NCBI GenBank assembly: GCA_023433705.1 | Contig: JAEYUC010000004.1 | Coordinates: 1 to 64,000 of the forward strand | Reading direction: 5' to 3' | Source of the DNA: Pseudomonadota bacterium | GTDB lineage: Bacteria; Pseudomonadota; Gammaproteobacteria; Steroidobacterales; Steroidobacteraceae | DNA length: 64,000 nt | Notes under the pieces: generated by a model | Told to the model about the DNA's origin: nothing | Database searches by the model: none | Seen by the model: only the letters and a program-made list of their open reading frames with translations | Translations under genes and position numbers: made by a program | Part shown: piece after piece, positions 61,246 through 64,000 of the stretch | Layout: each line of letters starts with the position of its first letter | Numbering within the stretch: the first letter of the stretch is position 1

Positions 61246-62613
61246 CTACTCCGCGTCGTCGGAGACGTTGCGGAAGTCGACGCCGAGCGAGCGCAGCTTG
61301 CGATACAGGTGCGTGCGTTCCATCCCGACGCGCTTGGCGAGCTGGCCGACCTTGCCATTGCACAGCAGCAGCTGCTGCTGTAGATAGGCGCGCTCGAACT
61401 GTTCGCGCGCTTCGCGCAGCGGCAGCGCCAGCAGGTCCTGTTTCACGAGCGGCTCGGCCGTCGGCGCCTGCGCGGCGAGTTCGCGCTCGATCTCCTCGAG
61501 GCGGATCTCTTCTCCACCACCCTGCAGCAACAGGCGTTGCACGAGATTCTTGAGCTCGCGCACGTTGTCGGGCCATGGATAGTTGCGCAGCCGGTTCTGC
61601 GCCGCGACGCTGAACTTGCGGAACTGCAGACCTTCGCTGTCCACGAGCCGGTCGACGTAGTGACGCAGCAGGTCGGGCACGTCCTCGGTGTATTCGCGCA
61701 GCGGCGGCACGCGCACGATCAGCGTGTTCAGGTGCGCGAGCAGGTCGCGGCGGAAAGCTTCGCCGCGCGATTCGATGCCGGGACGAGCCGAGGAGATCAG
61801 TCGCGCCTTGAGTGTGACCGGCTGACTGCCGCCGACACGCGTGAATTCTCCGCTCTCCAGTACGCCGAGCAGCGCGCGCTGCGCCTGCGGCGGAAGATCC
61901 TCGACTTCGTTGATGAACAACGTGCCCGCGCCGGCGCGCTCGAGAATGCCCGGGGAGACCTCGCCGTTGGATTCGGTGCCGAACAACACCTGCTCGGCGC
62001 CTTCGCCGTGCAACGTGCTCGAGATGAGCGTGACGAACGGGCGCGCGGAGCGCGGGCTCGCGTCGTGAATGAAACGGGCGAAAGCTTCGCGGCCGGTGCC
62101 GGTCTCGCCGACCAGCAGCACGGGCGAATCGTTCGACGCGATCTGGGTGAGATCGGAGCGCAACTGCTGCATCACGCGGCTGCGGCCCACGGGAACGCCG
62201 GGCGACGCGGCCAGCAACTTGCCCGCGTGACGCTTGCGCTTGCCGGCCTCGAGCGCGCGCTCCACGGTGCGCAGCAGCTTCTGCAACGAGAGCGGCTTCT
62301 CGACGAAATCGAATGCGCCGAGGCGCGTCGCCTCGACCGCCGTCTCGACCGTACCGTGACCGGACATCATCACGACCGGGCAGGACGTCTCCGCCGCGCT
62401 GCCCGACCATTCACGCAGCAGCGTGATGCCGTCCGTGTCCGGCATCCAGATGTCGAGCAACACGAGATCCGGGAGCTGCCGCGCGCGCGACGCGCGCGCC
62501 TGGCCCGCGTCACCGGCCACGTCCACGTCGTAACCTTCCTCGGAGAGAATCTCCTTCAGGAGGCCTCGGATGTCGGCTTCGTCGTCTACGACCAGAATGT
62601 GTGCGGCGCTCAT
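61246..62613 (-). CDS. ntrX: NtrX-like response regulator with degenerate AAA+ domain
   Basis: A 455-aa regulator with three parts. The receiver domain (1-125) has the phospho-acceptor Asp 54 in LVLLDIWMPDTDG. The central AAA+ domain (140-375) has altered motifs: the Walker A reads GETGTGREAFAR with Arg 175 for Lys, the Walker B reads GTLFINEVEDLP with Asn 235 for Asp, and the GAFTGA loop is replaced by NGEVSP. A Fis-type DNA-binding helix-turn-helix (GQLAKRVGMERTHLYRKLR) ends it. It probably binds DNA without acting as a sigma-54 ATPase. The start overlaps the ntrY stop by four bases. Confidence 0.92.
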   Translation of the reverse strand: MSAAHILVVDDEADIRGLLKEILSEEGYDVDVAGDAGQARASRARQLPDLVLLDIWMPDTDGITLLREWSGSAAETSCPVVMMSGHGTVETAVEATRLGAFDFVEKPLSLQKLLRTVERALEAGKRKRHAGKLLAASPGVPVGRSRVMQQLRSDLTQIASNDSPVLLVGETGTGREAFARFIHDASPRSARPFVTLISSTLHGEGAEQVLFGTESNGEVSPGILERAGAGTLFINEVEDLPPQAQRALLGVLESGEFTRVGGSQPVTLKARLISSARPGIESRGEAFRRDLLAHLNTLIVRVPPLREYTEDVPDLLRHYVDRLVDSEGLQFRKFSVAAQNRLRNYPWPDNVRELKNLVQRLLLQGGGEEIRLEEIERELAAQAPTAEPLVKQDLLALPLREAREQFERAYLQQQLLLCNGKVGQLAKRVGMERTHLYRKLRSLGVDFRNVSDDAE

Positions 62614-64000
62614 GCTCGCTCCTTCCTCGGTTCGGCGCGTCGTTCGCGCGCAACCATCTGTCGGGAACCATCGGTCAAGGGCAAGGATACACGCACCCGA
62701 CCGCCGCCTTCCGGCGGATTGTCGGCTTCAACGCGCCCACCATGCTCCTCGACGATCTTCTTCACGATGGCGAGACCCAGCCCGGTGCCCTTCGGCTTGC
62801 TCGTCACGTAAGGGTCGAACAAGTGGCCGAGCACTTCGCGCGCGAACCCCGGGCCATTGTCCGTCACGATGATGGTTACGTAATCCGCCGATCCGACGGT
62901 TTCGAGGCGCGTGGTGGCGACCACGCGGCCGTCCGTCGTGTTCTCGACGGCCTCGACGCCGTTGACGATCAGGTTGTTGAGGATCTGGCGCACTCGCCCG
63001 CGGTCGGCCTCGACCAGGTTGATGCGTGGGTCGAGATCCACTTCGATCCGCACGCCCGATTCCTGCCCGCGATGCAGGTCGGCGACCTCCGTCACGAGCG
63101 CGTTGAGCGGGAACTTCGTGACCTTCATGTCGGGTGCGCGTGCGTATTCGCTGAACGCGTTCACCATCGCCTTCATCGCCTCGACCTGCTGGACGATCGT
63201 ATACGTCGCGCGGTCGAGCACCTGCGCGTCCTCGCCCTGCATCTGCGAGAGATAACGTCGGCGCATGCGCTCGGCGGAGAGCTGGATCGGCGTCAGCGGA
63301 TTCTTGATTTCGTGCGCGAGACGGCGCGCGACTTCGCCCCAGGCGGCATCGCGCTGCGCCTGCAGCAGCGCGCTGATGTCGTCGAACACGATCACGAATC
63401 CGCCTTGCCGCTCCGCGTCGTTTTCCGCGTGTTCGTCTCCGGGCAGCGGCGTGCAGGCGCACACGAGTACGCGCGCGCCGGCGGCCTCGGGCTTGAGATC
63501 CATCTGTTCGCGCCACTCCTCCTCGCCCTTCGCGAGGCGCGCGCTCACTTCGCTGACGAAACGCGCGTAACGCGGGTTCTCGTCCGCGAGCGCGCCGAGC
63601 GGCATTCCGATGCCGCGCGCGAGATCGATGCCGAGGATGTTGCTCGCGGCCTGGTTCGCGCTGCGCAGCACCAGGTCGCGTCCGATCGCGACGACGCCGG
63701 TAGTGAGGCGGGCCAGGATGATCGAGAGGCGTTCGCGCTCGCGCTCGACGGCCATCTGGCTGCGCGTCGTCTCCTCGCGCGCGCGCCGCAGGCGCTTGGT
63801 CATGTCGTTGAACGAGTGCACGAGAAAGCCCATCTCGTCGCGCGACGGCAGCGGCAGGCGCGTGCCGAAGTCGCCCTTGCCGACCGCGCGCGTGCCCGCG
63901 ATGAGGTCCTGCACCGGCCGGACCAGCTTCTCCGCGGAGTAGATAGCGCCGTAGATCGCGGTGAGCATCGCCAACAGCAGTACCAGCGTGAGGGTCATGC
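62610..64000 (-). CDS. ntrY: NtrY-like sensor histidine kinase (partial, 5' end outside window)
   Basis: At least 463 residues of a membrane kinase whose N-terminus lies beyond the window. Visible parts, N to C: the end of a transmembrane helix, a HAMP domain (KLVRPVQDLIAGTRAVGKGD), a PAS-like domain, a dimerisation helix with the phospho-His in RRLAHEIKNPLTPIQLSAER, and an ATPase domain with DNGPGFAREVLGHLF and KGTGLGLAIVKKIVEEHGG. It should phosphorylate the NtrX-like regulator, with which it overlaps by ATGA. NtrY/NtrX pairs sense nitrogen or redox state. Confidence 0.94.
   Translation of the reverse strand, partial: MTLTLVLLLAMLTAIYGAIYSAEKLVRPVQDLIAGTRAVGKGDFGTRLPLPSRDEMGFLVHSFNDMTKRLRRAREETTRSQMAVERERERLSIILARLTTGVVAIGRDLVLRSANQAASNILGIDLARGIGMPLGALADENPRYARFVSEVSARLAKGEEEWREQMDLKPEAAGARVLVCACTPLPGDEHAENDAERQGGFVIVFDDISALLQAQRDAAWGEVARRLAHEIKNPLTPIQLSAERMRRRYLSQMQGEDAQVLDRATYTIVQQVEAMKAMVNAFSEYARAPDMKVTKFPLNALVTEVADLHRGQESGVRIEVDLDPRINLVEADRGRVRQILNNLIVNGVEAVENTTDGRVVATTRLETVGSADYVTIIVTDNGPGFAREVLGHLFDPYVTSKPKGTGLGLAIVKKIVEEHGGRVEADNPPEGGGRVRVSLPLTDGSRQMVARERRAEPRKERA

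Overview
The window is about 64 kb of GC-rich (roughly two-thirds G+C), densely coded chromosomal DNA. It looks like a free-living gammaproteobacterium of the Xanthomonadales/Nevskiales/Steroidobacter type. Grounds for this are an E. coli-type gshA, the order priA - argS - SPOR protein, a split pntAA-pntAB-pntB transhydrogenase, an ntrX-ntrY pair, and the many secreted hydrolases. The taxonomic placement is inference. I see no tRNA, rRNA, CRISPR array, insertion sequence or prophage.

Layout. 1-6.3 kb: diguanylate cyclase, gshA, a START-like secreted protein, a DUF2845 protein and a DUF885 lipoprotein. 6.5-15.1 kb: polymer and aromatic catabolism, with a CE15-type esterase carrying a cadherin-like tail, a FadI-like thiolase, homogentisate dioxygenase with fumarylacetoacetate hydrolase (end of tyrosine degradation), a YbaK deacylase and a GH95 alpha-fucosidase. 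15.2-31.3 kb: dienelactone hydrolase with a succinate-semialdehyde dehydrogenase, two MFS carriers, an S46 dipeptidyl-peptidase, a YceI/cytochrome b561 group, CoA-transferase/hydrolase, GlpQ and hemolysin III. 31.3-36.1 kb: acetyl-CoA synthetase with a histone-H1-like tail, a DSSGD-repeat secreted protein and a 5'-3' exonuclease.

The most unusual region is 36.1-46.8 kb, all on the + strand. It holds two paralogous lipoproteins with an N-terminal beta domain, TPR repeats and a C-terminal CHAT (caspase-like) protease domain. These are followed by a secreted 185-aa protein, a secreted subtilase with altered motifs, an ECF-type sigma factor with a hydrophobic C-terminus, and an anti-sigma-like membrane protein. 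Both CHAT genes are preceded by the same three sequence blocks at identical spacing although the spacers have diverged, which suggests a dedicated promoter or operator. I propose this as a self-regulated envelope proteolysis module of unknown purpose.

46.8-64 kb: HNH endonuclease, pnt operon, a UPF0114 membrane protein, a cupin, a second ECF sigma operon (sigma, DUF3619, a 59-aa acidic protein, DUF3106), priA with DnaA-like boxes at its start, an EF-hand protein, argS, a SPOR protein, a CapA-like protein, a BamE-like protein, and ntrX/ntrY. The NtrX has lost Walker and GAFTGA residues, and ntrY runs off the window.

Intergenic space carries four long inverted repeats ending in GGTGCC...GGCACC (4.4, 10.0, 50.5 and 56.0 kb), which resemble a dispersed REP-like family.
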